A stretch of DNA of 64,000 nucleotides from Bacillus aerolatus (GCF_009183655.1 NZ_WEIO01000003.1:248001-312000); one strand, 5' to 3'. Numbered from the stretch's first letter, positions 43,158 through 52,639 are shown. Notes: generated from the sequence alone by a model not told the origin. Program-made: numbers and translations.

Positions 43158-45119
43158 CTATTTCACCGATACAAACTTTCTTTCTAATTCATCATAAACG
43201 GCTATTAATTTTTGACCATTTACGTCAATTTCATAAAGTTCCGCGCCATCATATAAGTCTATTTTTTGTCTGTTTTCATATTCAGGAATAGTATAGTTTT
43301 CACTTTTCGTAAAACCATTTCCAGTGAAAGGATCACCTTGTACTTGATCTAAAAAGTCTGTGCCTTTATCGTCCTTTACCATCTTGGCCAGTTCATCTTC
43401 ATTTTGTCCGCCGAAAGGAATTTTATAATCTTCAGGTTTAGTGGCTTTATACTTTATGGCGAGTGCCGAATCAGAAGTTAAGTATTCATTCGGCCACTCA
43501 GCTGTCCCTTTGTAATCTAACCGAAGCCCTTCAAAAACTTTATCATATGTATCTAAACTTTCCGTATCGGCTGCTTTAGCTATAAATCCGCCTATTCTTA
43601 TTTGCCCACCGTCTCCCGGTGCCTGAAACAACCATCCTTTAGCACTTGGCGGCAACACTTTTTGCATCATCGTATCTTCTTTAATAGGCTGTACACTTCT
43701 TCTAATATCCTTCATTACTTGTACTTCTTGAGCAGAATAGCTGCTGACTGGCTTCAAACGAATTTGATTAAATTCTCCAGCTTGAAGTCCATGTTTTTTC
43801 AATACGTCATTAAGCTGTGGTTGAAAAGCGTCTTTATTCGTAACAGCTGTACCGCTCAATTTGTTAACACTATACAACGCATTCTTCGCCTGCAGCCGAT
43901 CCACGTAAAGGGCGGTGCCTCCCAGCCCAAGGTTAGCGAGTGCCTGGATGAAGCTGTTCTCGCGCTGTTCTGCAGTTAACTCATTGCCAAACATGTCTCG
44001 TCCGGTCACTGCTTCACTGAATCCGTTCGCCGTCACGAGCCCATAAATGCCCATTTCTGTTTTTTGAAGGGTGCTGAGCGCTCCTGCTCCTTTATAAGCA
44101 TCCAGCGCATGGTCTGCGGCATTCAACCCTTTAGCCGTTTTGTAAATGGCGCTTCCGCCTTTTACTCCTCTGCCAAGCCAGCCGACGACTGGGATAAAAC
44201 CGGCTGCAGCCATTGCTCCTGCTGTTACGCGCTGGGCATCTGATAATTTTTCTCCGGTAACAGGATCAATCCCTTCGGAAGCTCTTTTGTAATCATAATA
44301 ACCCGTCACTTCTCCTGTAAAAGTGCTAATCGTATCCCATGTTTTTTCGTACCACGGACGATTTTTCATTTCTTCCATTTCTTTTGCGACTTTTCTTGCT
44401 TCTGCCTGGTCTTCCTTGAATGTTAAATAATCAACTGTCTGTTTTTCCGCTTCTTCTTTCAGCTTGTACACTTCGCTGCTTTCATACGCCTGCGAATCAA
44501 AATGAATTGGTGAAACTGCGCCTCCCCTCTCTGATGAAGCAAGCAGCTGGGCGAATAATGTGATCAAGTACGCTTCTTCACTTTCCGACATGGCATATTC
44601 GCTCATTAGTTCGCCGTCCAGTGCAATGACTTTTTCAATCGTATCCGTCCGTTTTTTGTTTGCTTTTTCCATGTTTATGTCAAACTCTTCTCTTGAAAAA
44701 ACTTCGAGCGGTACTAAATCATTGATGCGGTCGAAGATCTTTTGCAAGTCATCCTGCTGAGCGGTCACCATATCATTGGACGTTTGATGAGCCGTAAATA
44801 AATCATCCTTTAAAAAAGGCACCTGGACAATCGTGCTGCCCGAAAGCTCGACTTCTTCTGCTGCCCCGGAAATTCCATTAAAAAAAGCAACGTGGCGGTC
44901 AATTAGCCGGATCCATGCATCCACGACATCGCTCTGGGCACTGTAAAACCCTTTAATTGCTTCAGCTCCTTCTCCTTGCAGCTCATTTTCCATGTCGACA
45001 ATTGCAGTAAATTGCTTTTTTAATTCATTCATTTGCGTTTTTAGTTCAGTATACTGCCCCGCACGCTCTTCCATGGCAGCTATTAATGTTTGCGATTCGT
45101 AAACTACGCTGTTAGCCAT
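43158..45119 (-). CDS. LXG-domain polymorphic toxin (type VII secretion substrate)
   Basis: 653 residues. The N-terminal LXG helical domain (about 1-210) contains the motif LQGEGAEAIKGFYS (L-x-G at 47-49), used for export by the ESX/type VII system. The middle part (about 255-400) is a pre-toxin region with glycine/alanine-rich hydrophobic turns (AGAMAAAGFIPVVGWLGRG, TGRDMFGNELTAEQRENS). The C-terminal 210 residues (from about 440) should be the toxin; seen pieces include QIRIGGFIAKAADTES, EGLRLDYKGT and AELYEIDVNGQKLIAVYDE. I cannot assign this domain to a known nuclease or ADP-ribosyltransferase. No type VII machinery or WXG100 gene is in the window. RBS AAAGGTAA. Confidence 0.85.
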   Translation of the reverse strand: MANSVVYESQTLIAAMEERAGQYTELKTQMNELKKQFTAIVDMENELQGEGAEAIKGFYSAQSDVVDAWIRLIDRHVAFFNGISGAAEEVELSGSTIVQVPFLKDDLFTAHQTSNDMVTAQQDDLQKIFDRINDLVPLEVFSREEFDINMEKANKKRTDTIEKVIALDGELMSEYAMSESEEAYLITLFAQLLASSERGGAVSPIHFDSQAYESSEVYKLKEEAEKQTVDYLTFKEDQAEARKVAKEMEEMKNRPWYEKTWDTISTFTGEVTGYYDYKRASEGIDPVTGEKLSDAQRVTAGAMAAAGFIPVVGWLGRGVKGGSAIYKTAKGLNAADHALDAYKGAGALSTLQKTEMGIYGLVTANGFSEAVTGRDMFGNELTAEQRENSFIQALANLGLGGTALYVDRLQAKNALYSVNKLSGTAVTNKDAFQPQLNDVLKKHGLQAGEFNQIRLKPVSSYSAQEVQVMKDIRRSVQPIKEDTMMQKVLPPSAKGWLFQAPGDGGQIRIGGFIAKAADTESLDTYDKVFEGLRLDYKGTAEWPNEYLTSDSALAIKYKATKPEDYKIPFGGQNEDELAKMVKDDKGTDFLDQVQGDPFTGNGFTKSENYTIPEYENRQKIDLYDGAELYEIDVNGQKLIAVYDELERKFVSVK

Positions 45120-45509
45120 ACATTTTTACCTTTCTTGATTCTATTTTTCATACGTTTTTTATATCGCTGTTAGAGTGAGATCTATGCCACTCTTTTGCGT
45201 ATTTTCCAATATATAACTCGCGCTATTCTCATTGAATCAAGAAGTCGGTAAGAAAAACAGAAACTTTTTTACTGAATTCGGCTAGGAGATTATGCCTTGA
45301 ATAAGAAAGATATAAAACTATAAAGATTAAAATGGTATTCAACAATAAACAAAATTGATAGAATAAAAAGAAAGTTCGTCACTAACGTTTATTCACTTCT
45401 CAGGCATCACATAAAGTGACGCACACATAAAAGAGCAAGAAAATTCACATTTTTAATTTCTACTTAAAAATAAAGTTATACTCCAATTATTAAAGTGAGG
45501 TTATTTGAA
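45120..45509. other. Intergenic, 390 bp, divergent promoters
   Basis: AT-rich spacer between the LXG toxin and the hydroxy-acid oxidase gene. A TATACT box near 45474 could be the -10 of the latter. Loose inverted pair CGTCACT / AGTGACG around 45380-45420. No RBS-linked frame seen. Confidence 0.4.
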
Positions 45510-46649
45510 ATGAGCCATGAGAAACAACACGTATCGACAAAAACAATTATTGAAGAAATGGATTTTCCGCTTTCGTTTGAGGAGTGGGAACAAAAAGCGG
45601 CCAGTTTGATGATGCAGGGAGGATACGGCTATGCCCGGTCCGGTGCAGGAAGAGGAGAAACAGCAAGAAGAAATGAAGAAGCTTTTGCCAAATGGGCGAT
45701 CGTTCCGAGAATGCTGAGTGATGTGTCCGAAGCGGATATGAGTGTGACTTTATTTGGACGCACGTATGCCCGTCCATTTTTGCTCGCACCAGTTGGCATG
45801 CAAAAGCTCGCTCACGAGGAAGGTGAACTAGCTACAGCTAGAGCTGCTGCTGCGATGAACATTCCTTTTGTATTGAGCACTGTAGCCAGCCACTCAATAG
45901 AAGAAGTGGCCGCTGCTGCTCCAGATAGCCCCAAATGGTTCCAGCTTTACTGGTCTAATAACGAAGAAGTTTCTTTCAGCATGGTAAAAAGAGCAGAAAA
46001 AGCCGGTTACGAAGCGATTGTAGTGACGGTAGATACAGTGATGACAGGCTTTAGAGAAGAAGATATCCGCAATGAGTTTTCTCCGCTCACAAAAGGATTC
46101 GGAAAAGCCAATTACGAAAACGACCCCGCCTTTATGAAGGCATTAACAAGCCATGACGAAGAATCTATTATCGCGGCAATGCTTGAAAACATTCATGCTC
46201 CTTCGCTTCATTGGAAGCATATCGCAGAACTAAAAAAGAAGACAAACTTACCTATTTTGCTGAAAGGCATTTTACACCCAGAAGACGCGCTGACCGCACT
46301 GGAGTACGGCGTGGATGGCATCATCGTTTCCAATCACGGCGGCCGGCAGCTCGATGGAGTCATTGCTGCAATCGACGCCCTCGCCCCGATTGCCGAAGCT
46401 GTCCAAAAAAGAGTGCCGATCCTGCTCGACAGCGGCATCCGGCGCGGCATTGATGCGGTCAAAGCCTTAGCATTGGGCGCTGACGCCGTTCTTATCGGCC
46501 GGCCTTATCTTTATGGATTAGCTTCAAACGGCCAGCAAGGTATAGAAAAAGTACTCGAACGGTTTTTCCAGGAAACAGAAATTTCTCTCTCTCTGTCAGG
46601 TATCGCCACTTTGTCACAAATTGGCAGACTCAAAATGGTGAGAGAATAA
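45510..46649 (+). CDS. FMN-dependent alpha-hydroxy acid oxidase/dehydrogenase
   Basis: 379 residues, TIM-barrel flavoprotein of the lactate oxidase / lactate 2-monooxygenase / LldD family, oxidising an L-2-hydroxy acid such as lactate. Seen: RPFLLAPVGMQKLAHEEGE, FVLSTVASHSIEEVA, WFQLYW with FMN contacts, the active-site SNHGGRQLDG with catalytic His (about 273-282) and LDSGIRRGIDAVKALALGAD (FMN phosphate loop). Start at 45510 (MSHEKQHV); an in-frame GTG 15 bases upstream is possible. No lactate permease is adjacent. Oxygen versus quinone as acceptor cannot be told. Confidence 0.88.
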   Translation: MSHEKQHVSTKTIIEEMDFPLSFEEWEQKAASLMMQGGYGYARSGAGRGETARRNEEAFAKWAIVPRMLSDVSEADMSVTLFGRTYARPFLLAPVGMQKLAHEEGELATARAAAAMNIPFVLSTVASHSIEEVAAAAPDSPKWFQLYWSNNEEVSFSMVKRAEKAGYEAIVVTVDTVMTGFREEDIRNEFSPLTKGFGKANYENDPAFMKALTSHDEESIIAAMLENIHAPSLHWKHIAELKKKTNLPILLKGILHPEDALTALEYGVDGIIVSNHGGRQLDGVIAAIDALAPIAEAVQKRVPILLDSGIRRGIDAVKALALGADAVLIGRPYLYGLASNGQQGIEKVLERFFQETEISLSLSGIATLSQIGRLKMVRE

Positions 46650-46702
46650 GATATCACACAAAGGGCGAAACGTGACAAGCAGATTTAGCCTTTAGCCTAA
46701 AG

Positions 46703-46744
46703 AAGCAAACAAAAGCCGGTTTTCACACTGGTTTTTGTTTGCTT
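46703..46744 (+). terminator. Terminator of the hydroxy-acid oxidase gene
   Basis: Arms AAGCAAACAAAA (46703-46714) and TTTTGTTTGCTT (46733-46744), followed by TTTT. Confidence 0.85.
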
Positions 46745-46864
46745 TTTTCTATTTTTAAGAAAAGGTTTACTTCAAATTAATAGTCTATCCATATTACTGT
46801 CCTACAATAAAATAGCAACATTACTACTGACATATAAACAGCAGAAAATTGGGAGGTTATTTTT

Positions 46865-48058
46865 GTGAGCAGGGAAATGGACAGACGGGATTTTATTAAA
46901 ATTGGAAGTATGGGTACAGTTGCTTTAACGCTTGCTTCAACCGGCATTCCTGTCGACTTATTCAGCAGCACAGCTTCCGCTGAAAAAAATGATGGGCCAA
47001 AGATTCAGTTTAACCCGAATGGCAAGTTTAAAATTGTCCAGTTTAACGACACACAAGATGATGAGCGCGTGGACCGGCGGACGATCCAGCTCATGGAAAA
47101 AGTGCTTGACAGCGAGAAACCCGATTTTGTTGTGCTAAATGGCGACAACCTTAGCAGCGGCTGCGATACAGCTTTGGAGATGAAACAAGCGATTAATAAT
47201 ATTGCTCAACCAATGGAACAGAGAGGCATAAAGTGGGCCATTACTTTCGGTAACCATGATGAAGATTCCACTCCTAACAGCGGACTGGATGAGCAGGACA
47301 TGCTGAAAATCTATATGTCTTACCCTCATAATATGAATCAGCCTGGAGAAAAAGGAATCACCGGGACTGGCAACATGAATTTACTTATCCGCGATTCAAA
47401 AGGCAAGAAAGCCGCATTTAACCTCTGGCTTCTTGATAGTGGGAGATATGCTCCAAAAACAATTGCCGGCCAAGATTTCGAAGGATATCCTACGTGGGAC
47501 TGGCTTCGTTTTAATCAAGTGCGGTGGTATTATGACACGTCTAAAAAAATCGAGAAGCAGGTCGGCCGTAAAGTGCCTTCGCTCATGTTCATACATATTC
47601 CTCTTTGGGAACATAGGTACATGTGGTATGCAAGCGTGGACGAGAGATCAGAAAGCCAGCATGCCCTTGCTGTAAAAAAACACAATATTGTGGGAGAAAG
47701 AAATGAAGATGAATGTCCTGGTCCAGTCAATAGCGGCCTGTTTTCAGCTATGCTGGAGCGCGGCGATGTCAAAGGAGTATTTTGCGGCCACGATCATATA
47801 AATACATACTCGGGAAATTATTATGGAATATTGCTTGGTTATGCCGGCAGCGCCGGATTCGGTGCTTATGGCCTTTCAGGAGCTGAAAAAAACAGGCTGC
47901 GCGGAGCTAGAGTTTTTAATTTAGATGAAAATACAGAAGGTGTGCTTGTCGATACACATATGGTTTTTGCGAAAGATTATGGCATCGACTTAACAGCGAA
48001 TGACCAGAGCATGGATCCCTTGCCGCTGGAGGAAAAAAAGAAAAAAGTAACAACGTAA
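46865..48058 (+). CDS. Tat-exported metallophosphoesterase
   Basis: 397 residues. N-terminal twin-arginine signal: DRRDFIKIGSMG then a hydrophobic stretch and a probable cleavage site after STASA (about residue 39). Calcineurin-like metal motifs follow: QFNDTQDD (about 59), VVLNGDNL (about 94), FGNHDED (about 123), FIHIPLWEH (about 244) and FCGHDHINTY (about 305). So it folds in the cytosol, probably with metal loaded, and acts outside. The substrate (phosphomono- or diester) is unknown. GTG start at 46865 with GGAGGTT eight bases upstream. A terminator hairpin follows at 48123. Confidence 0.9.
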   Translation: MSREMDRRDFIKIGSMGTVALTLASTGIPVDLFSSTASAEKNDGPKIQFNPNGKFKIVQFNDTQDDERVDRRTIQLMEKVLDSEKPDFVVLNGDNLSSGCDTALEMKQAINNIAQPMEQRGIKWAITFGNHDEDSTPNSGLDEQDMLKIYMSYPHNMNQPGEKGITGTGNMNLLIRDSKGKKAAFNLWLLDSGRYAPKTIAGQDFEGYPTWDWLRFNQVRWYYDTSKKIEKQVGRKVPSLMFIHIPLWEHRYMWYASVDERSESQHALAVKKHNIVGERNEDECPGPVNSGLFSAMLERGDVKGVFCGHDHINTYSGNYYGILLGYAGSAGFGAYGLSGAEKNRLRGARVFNLDENTEGVLVDTHMVFAKDYGIDLTANDQSMDPLPLEEKKKKVTT

Positions 48059-48066
48059 GAACAAAA

Positions 48067-48112
48067 GCGCAGGCGCCTTGGCTAGCTGCAAGCACCGAAG
48101 CTGGACGACGAT
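48067..48112 (+). repeat. Short GC-rich dispersed-repeat-like segment
   Basis: CGCAGGCGCCTTGGCTAGCT and following bases directly after the phosphoesterase gene. It resembles short repeats I have seen at gene ends in Bacillaceae, but only one copy is in this window, so this is from memory. Confidence 0.35.
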
Positions 48113-48122
48113 GAAAAAAACT

Positions 48123-48160
48123 GATTTAACGCCTGTTCATTGGCCGTTAAATCCGTTTTT
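48123..48160 (+). terminator. Terminator of the metallophosphoesterase gene
   Basis: Arms GATTTAACG (48123-48131) and CGTTAAATC (48145-48153), then CGTTTTT. Confidence 0.85.
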
Positions 48161-48168
48161 ATTTTAAA

Positions 48169-48397
48169 GGCTGTTTTCTAAAAGATTGTTGTTTTTGTAG
48201 TATATTCTTATGACAAAAAGTGCAGCAAAAGGGTTGATTGGAGCGGAAGGTGCGAGACTCCTGCGGGATTAGCGGGACAGGTGAGACCCCGCAGGAGCAA
48301 AGCGACGAGGAGGCTCACCGCCCGCCCCGCGGAAAGCGAGCATCCTGGAGCAGAAATCAACCCTTTTCTAATAGCAACAAATTTTACAAAAACAGCC
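48169..48397 (-). mobile_element. MITE-like element, copy 4 (229 bp), inverted
   Basis: Opposite orientation to the other three. Begins GGCTGTTTTCTAAAAGATTG and ends with the inverse of GGCTGTTTTTGTAAAATTTG. Exact 8-bp flanks ATTTTAAA (48161-48168 and 48398-48405). Core contains CTCCTGCGGGATTAGCGGGA and CCGCCCGCCCCGCGGAAAG. It inserted just past a terminator. Confidence 0.9.
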
Positions 48398-48582
48398 ATT
48401 TTAAAAGATGAAGTGTCATTCCTCACTGTCGCAACTCTCCTCGTTCCTCCCTGAATCACCTGCTTTTTGTTTATTCATGAAGTTTCCACATGAAAAGTTT
48501 GCGTTAGACCCCCAATTTGATTACTCTTTTAAATAAGAAGTTGTCTTTTCAACTTAAATCCAAACTTAAAGGTGTGCTTACT

Positions 48583-49290
48583 TTGCGAATTAATAAATAT
48601 ATAAGTGAGACGGGTACGACGTCCAGACGAGGGGCTGACAAGTTGATTGCCGAGGGCAAAGTCACTATCAACGGTGTCACTGCTGAGCTGGGCAGCCGAG
48701 TGGAGCCTGGCGATGATGTGCGCGTAGACGGAAAACCGATTGCACGTGAACAGCAGCATGTCTATATTGCACTCAACAAACCTGTCGGCATTACGTGCAC
48801 AACTGAAAGACATATTAAAGGCAACATTGTTGATTTCGTTAATCATCCGCTGCGCATTTTTCATATCGGACGGCTTGATAAAGATTCTGACGGGTTAATT
48901 CTGCTTACGAACGACGGCGATATTGTCAATGAGATTTTACGCGCAGAAAACAAACATGAAAAAGATTATATTGTGACTGTAAACAAGCCAATCACTTCTT
49001 CTTTCGTAGAAAAAATGGAAAGCGGTGTCGATATTTTAAATACGACGACACTTCCTTGTAAAGTGAAACCATTATCAAAAAATACGTTTCAAATCACGTT
49101 AACACAAGGGCTGAACCGGCAAATTCGCCGGATGTGTTCTGCTCTTGGCTACGAAGTCCGCAGTTTAAAACGTACCCGGATCATGAACATTCATTTAGAC
49201 GGCCTGAAACTCGGACAATGGCGGGATTTGACCAAAGATGAACTGAGACAATTATTTGAGGATTTGAATTACAGCCCAAAAGGGAGATAA
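48583..49290 (+). CDS. rluF: RluF/RsuA-type rRNA pseudouridine synthase
   Basis: 235 residues. S4 RNA-binding domain at the start ([40 protein letters not shown]), then a pseudouridine synthase domain with the catalytic Asp in [16 protein letters not shown] (about 100-115) and [17 protein letters not shown]. It isomerises a uridine in rRNA, by analogy position 2604 of 23S rRNA for RluF. TTG start at 48583 after AAAGGTG. The frame is open upstream to 48517 but without a site. Confidence 0.9.
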   Translation: MRINKYISETGTTSRRGADKLIAEGKVTINGVTAELGSRVEPGDDVRVDGKPIAREQQHVYIALNKPVGITCTTERHIKGNIVDFVNHPLRIFHIGRLDKDSDGLILLTNDGDIVNEILRAENKHEKDYIVTVNKPITSSFVEKMESGVDILNTTTLPCKVKPLSKNTFQITLTQGLNRQIRRMCSALGYEVRSLKRTRIMNIHLDGLKLGQWRDLTKDELRQLFEDLNYSPKGR

Positions 49291-49306
49291 AGCAGCTTTA
49301 TCAGGC

Positions 49307-49343
49307 AAAGAAAAGACAATTTTGATAAAAGTCTTTTCTTTTT
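49307..49343 (+). terminator. Terminator of the pseudouridine synthase gene
   Basis: Arms AAAGAAAAGAC (49307-49317) and GTCTTTTCTTT (49331-49341), followed by TTTT. Confidence 0.85.
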
Positions 49344-49405
49344 TTATAACAGCTGCAAGTAACAATCAGCCCATAAGCCCCCTGGTCAGAGAAAGGAAGT
49401 TTTTC

Positions 49406-50596
49406 ATGAAGGAACAAGCGCAAATTCAATTGCATGTCACGAAAGAAAGAATTTGGACAAGGGATTTTGTCCTTATTTGCCTGGCGAACTTTTTTATTTT
49501 CCTCGGCTTTCAAATGACGCTGCCGACGATTCCTCTTTTTGTCGAACATTTAGGGGGCAGCGACCAATTAATTGGAATCATTACGGGCGTCTTTACTTTT
49601 TCTGCTCTCCTGTTTCGGCCATATGCCGGACATTCGTTAGAAACAAAGGGGCGGCAATTTGTTTACATGCTTGGACTGGCTATTTTTGTCCTTTCTGTCG
49701 GATCGTTTGGTTTTGCTTTTAGTATCGCTTTTCTTTTTGTATTGCGTACGGTCCAAGGCATCGGCTGGAGCTTTTCCACGACTGCAACCGGGACAATAGC
49801 GACAGACCTGATTCCACCTAAACGGCGCGGCGAAGGAATGGGCTACTTCGGCCTCTCGGGAAACTTGGCAATGGCGATCGGCCCTGCGCTAGGATTAACA
49901 CTGGCTGGTTCGATCTCATTCACTATGCTGTTTCTCATTTGTGCAGCACTCGGAGCGGTGGCCCTTACCTTATCAACAAAAGTGCGTTATAAAAAAGTAG
50001 AGCCGCCTAAAGAGCCAACGACACGTGCCAAGTTTGATATTTTCGAAAAAACCGCCATTAAACCTTCACTGTTATTATTCTTTATCACTATTACTTTTGG
50101 CGGAATCTCCACTTTCCTGCCTTTGTATACCGTTCAAAAAGAAATAGCAGGCATTGAAATGTATTTTTTAATTTTTGCTCTCTTTTTAATGATTTCCAGA
50201 ACATTTTCTGGAAGAATTTATGATGCGTGGGGACATATCGCTGTTTTTCTTCCAGGCACTTTTATTGTTTTTATCGCGATGATTTTGTTAGCCTGGCTGC
50301 CCAGCTCTACTGTTCTCTTTACAGCAGCAGCCTTATACGGTTTAGGTTTCGGCAGTGTCAGCCCTGCCTTGCAAGCCTGGTCTGTCAATCAAGCGCCGAA
50401 TGACCGAAAAGCAATGGCGAACGCAACCTTTTTCTCTTTTTTTGACCTTGGAGTAGGCGTCGGTGCTGTTCTCTTCGGCCAAATTGCTTTTTTGTTCGGT
50501 TATCAAGAGATTTATATTGCTTCAGCAGCTTCCGTTTTTGTATCAATGATGTTATATATTGTGCTCTTACAGAAAGAGCGTAGAAAAACAACCTAA
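49406..50596 (+). CDS. MFS transporter, 12-TM drug/metabolite exporter type
   Basis: 396 residues, 12 membrane segments. Seen: QMTLPTIPLFVEHLGGSDQL (about 36-55), the motif-A-like loop RPYAGHSLETKGRQFVY (about 72-88) and the motif-C-like stretch GYFGLSGNLAMAIGPALGL (about 149-167), typical of DHA1-type efflux proteins. Substrate unknown. Start at 49406 with GAAAGGAAG upstream. The next gene (flavin monooxygenase) follows after 168 bp and could share the transcript. Confidence 0.87.
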   Translation: MKEQAQIQLHVTKERIWTRDFVLICLANFFIFLGFQMTLPTIPLFVEHLGGSDQLIGIITGVFTFSALLFRPYAGHSLETKGRQFVYMLGLAIFVLSVGSFGFAFSIAFLFVLRTVQGIGWSFSTTATGTIATDLIPPKRRGEGMGYFGLSGNLAMAIGPALGLTLAGSISFTMLFLICAALGAVALTLSTKVRYKKVEPPKEPTTRAKFDIFEKTAIKPSLLLFFITITFGGISTFLPLYTVQKEIAGIEMYFLIFALFLMISRTFSGRIYDAWGHIAVFLPGTFIVFIAMILLAWLPSSTVLFTAAALYGLGFGSVSPALQAWSVNQAPNDRKAMANATFFSFFDLGVGVGAVLFGQIAFLFGYQEIYIASAASVFVSMMLYIVLLQKERRKTT

Positions 50597-50764
50597 GGGA
50601 GAATGTTATTCTTCCTTTTTTCTATTCCAAAATCTCCATTTTATGATCCGCAGCATGGCTGCATTTACAACCCTAAATTTCAGCGTAAGCAGTTCATTGG
50701 ACGATCTCCCTCTAACACCGTATCATTTTTTATTGCAGGGGTACCACCTTTAAGGAGTGAAAAA

Positions 50765-51781
50765 ATGACTGCAATTAAATCAAAGCAATTTCATCATATC
50801 CCTTTATCTGTTCTTGATCTGGCTCCGATTACAGAAGGAAGCCATGCGGGACAGTCGTTTAAAAATAGCGTTGAGTTGGCACAGCACGTGGAGAACTGGG
50901 GGTTCAACCGTTACTGGCTGGCTGAACACCACAACATGCCCGGCATCGCCAGCTCAGCCACGTCAGTAATCATCGGCCATATTGCCGGTGCGACGAAACA
51001 CATTCGCGTCGGGTCAGGCGGTATTATGCTGCCGAATCACGCCACGCTTGTCATTGCCGAGCAATTCGGCACACTTGAGTCACTTTATCCGGGTCGAATT
51101 GATCTCGGTCTCGGCCGCGCACCAGGCAGTGACCAGGCGACCGCATTTGCCCTGCGCCGAACGCTGCAAAGCCGCGTCGAAGACTTTCCGTTACAGCTGG
51201 ACGAGCTGCAAGCATATTTCGAAGAAAATCCTGCTGCCCGCGTCCGTTCCTTCCCTGGTGAGGGTCTTGATATTCCTATTTGGCTGCTCGGTTCAAGCGG
51301 CTTCAGCGCCCAGCTCGCCGCTGAAAAAGGCTTGCCATTTTCTTTCGCCAGCCACTTCGCACCGGATTACACACTGCCAGCTCTCAACATTTACCGAGAC
51401 AACTTTAAACCGTCCAGTGTGCTTAAAGAGCCTTATGCAATGGTTGGGGTCAATGTCATTGCTGCCGACACAGAGGAAAGAGCCCAATGGTTAGCCACTT
51501 CCCAGCAACAGCAATTCCTGAGCTTAAGAAGAGGCGAGCCAACCCAATTAAAGCCGCCTATCGATAACATCGATGAATTCTGGGATCCCTTTGAACGTGC
51601 AGCCATCGAAAAAACACTCGACTCCCGCTCAACCATCGTCGGCAACCCAGAAACCGTCAAACAAAAACTCGAAAGCTTCCTAAACGAAACAAAAGCCGAC
51701 GAAGTCATTATTAACTCGCAAATCTTCCATCACGAAGACCGCCTGCGTTCGTATGAAATTGTGGCGGGGATGATGGATTAA
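50765..51781 (+). CDS. LLM-class flavin-dependent oxidoreductase (luciferase-like)
   Basis: 338 residues, bacterial luciferase-like TIM barrel using reduced FMN/F420-type flavin. Seen: [20 protein letters not shown] (about 14-33), [20 protein letters not shown] (about 49-68), [40 protein letters not shown]. It matches the YwcH/alkane-monooxygenase-like group of Bacillus. The substrate is unknown. Start at 50765 with AAGGAGTG upstream. Leftward frame extensions lack a site. Confidence 0.88.
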   Translation: MTAIKSKQFHHIPLSVLDLAPITEGSHAGQSFKNSVELAQHVENWGFNRYWLAEHHNMPGIASSATSVIIGHIAGATKHIRVGSGGIMLPNHATLVIAEQFGTLESLYPGRIDLGLGRAPGSDQATAFALRRTLQSRVEDFPLQLDELQAYFEENPAARVRSFPGEGLDIPIWLLGSSGFSAQLAAEKGLPFSFASHFAPDYTLPALNIYRDNFKPSSVLKEPYAMVGVNVIAADTEERAQWLATSQQQQFLSLRRGEPTQLKPPIDNIDEFWDPFERAAIEKTLDSRSTIVGNPETVKQKLESFLNETKADEVIINSQIFHHEDRLRSYEIVAGMMD

Positions 51782-51796
51782 GCAGATTTGAGCCGG

Positions 51797-51890
51797 CCTT
51801 TGCTCATTACTTTGAGGGCTTTGTTCACTGTTTCGGACAACTTGTTCACGAATCCTGAACGTTGTTCACCATTTCAACGCCGTCTCATCG
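51797..51890 (+). repeat. 21-bp-period array, third locus (GTTCAC core)
   Basis: Cores at 51802 (GCTCAT), 51823 (GTTCAC), 51844 (GTTCAC), 51864 (GTTCAC) and about 51883 (TCTCAT), spaced 20-21 bp. The consensus is close to TTTGTTCACGATTTCGGACAAC. Same period as the TTATGCAC arrays at 742 and 42526 but with a different core word. It lies between a gene end and the following terminator. Confidence 0.7.
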
Positions 51891-51902
51891 AAATAACAAA
51901 GA

Positions 51903-51952
51903 AAAAGCTGTCCAGAAGTCTGCTGCTCACCGACTTTTGGACAGCTTTTGTT
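51903..51952. terminator. Bidirectional terminator
   Basis: Arms AAAAGCTGTCCAGAAGTC (51903-51920) and GACTTTTGGACAGCTTTT (51932-51949), one mismatch, between converging genes. Confidence 0.88.
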
Positions 51953-51967
51953 ATTAATCGACTTTCC

Positions 51968-52639
51968 TTATAAAGCCACTAGCTCAATTTCTTCTTGATC
52001 ATCAAGATAAGCGATCATGTCATGCCATTCTTGCGGCTTGTTCGATAAAACATCGTAATATGTTTTAATGAATTGGCTAATAAAGCTGGCTTTTAACGAG
52101 TGAAGATTTTCTTCATAGGGCAAGAAACATAAATCTAATTCCTTTACTGCTTCCCCTTCATTTGTCCATGCAGGATGAACATAAGGGAAATCAAGACGTT
52201 TATAGCCGAGGTGAGACAATACTTCACGGCGGACAACTGGGTCCATGACTTTAATGCCGCCAAATGAATGGTCTTGTGCCCGATACGGATCATAAATTTC
52301 CGCAAACATGCCCCGCAATTGAATATTGTTTTCTTTTGCCAAATTCATTAAATCTTCATGCCTATTATTCGCTAAAAATGGTCCGACACCGAGTCCTTCT
52401 TTCATGATAATCGTAAAGTCCGTCATTGCCACTTGCAGCTCTTTATTATAACGATACTCTGTTACTCCCACTACTTCATCATTATGTACAGCTAAAAAGA
52501 CACGGATAGTAGGATCTTGCAGCGGTTCCGCCCATAAATCATATTCGAGCACTTCTTCAGGAGGAAAAACTTCTTGCATAAGCTTGTGCAGCTTTGCAAA
52601 CAGCGGATCATTAATGCTATTAATTTGAATGTATTCCAT
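51968..52639 (-). CDS. Putative GNAT-fold acetyltransferase
   Basis: 223 residues. The N-terminal 60-70 residues resemble the GNAT beginning (LHKLMQEVFPPEEVLEYDLW, then FLAVHNDEVVGVTEYRY as strands 2-4), and VGPFLANNRHEDLMNLAKEN could replace the acetyl-CoA pyrophosphate loop. The classic R/Q-x-x-G-x-G/A loop is not evident, so acetyl-CoA use is uncertain. The C-terminal half (KVMDPVVRREVLSHLGYKRL, FISQFIKTYYDVLSNKPQEW) is specific to this group. Monocistronic. Treat the call as a fold guess. Confidence 0.55.
   Translation of the reverse strand: MEYIQINSINDPLFAKLHKLMQEVFPPEEVLEYDLWAEPLQDPTIRVFLAVHNDEVVGVTEYRYNKELQVAMTDFTIIMKEGLGVGPFLANNRHEDLMNLAKENNIQLRGMFAEIYDPYRAQDHSFGGIKVMDPVVRREVLSHLGYKRLDFPYVHPAWTNEGEAVKELDLCFLPYEENLHSLKASFISQFIKTYYDVLSNKPQEWHDMIAYLDDQEEIELVAL

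Noticed and set aside
43158-45119. A local type VII secretion locus
   Set aside because: Only the LXG substrate and immunity genes are present; no EssC-like ATPase, WXG100 or membrane components in the window.
48208-48459. Open frames inside the MITE copies (also near 37171, 40171 and 40250)
   Set aside because: They arise from the GC-rich shared core, differ in frame between copies, and have no RBS.
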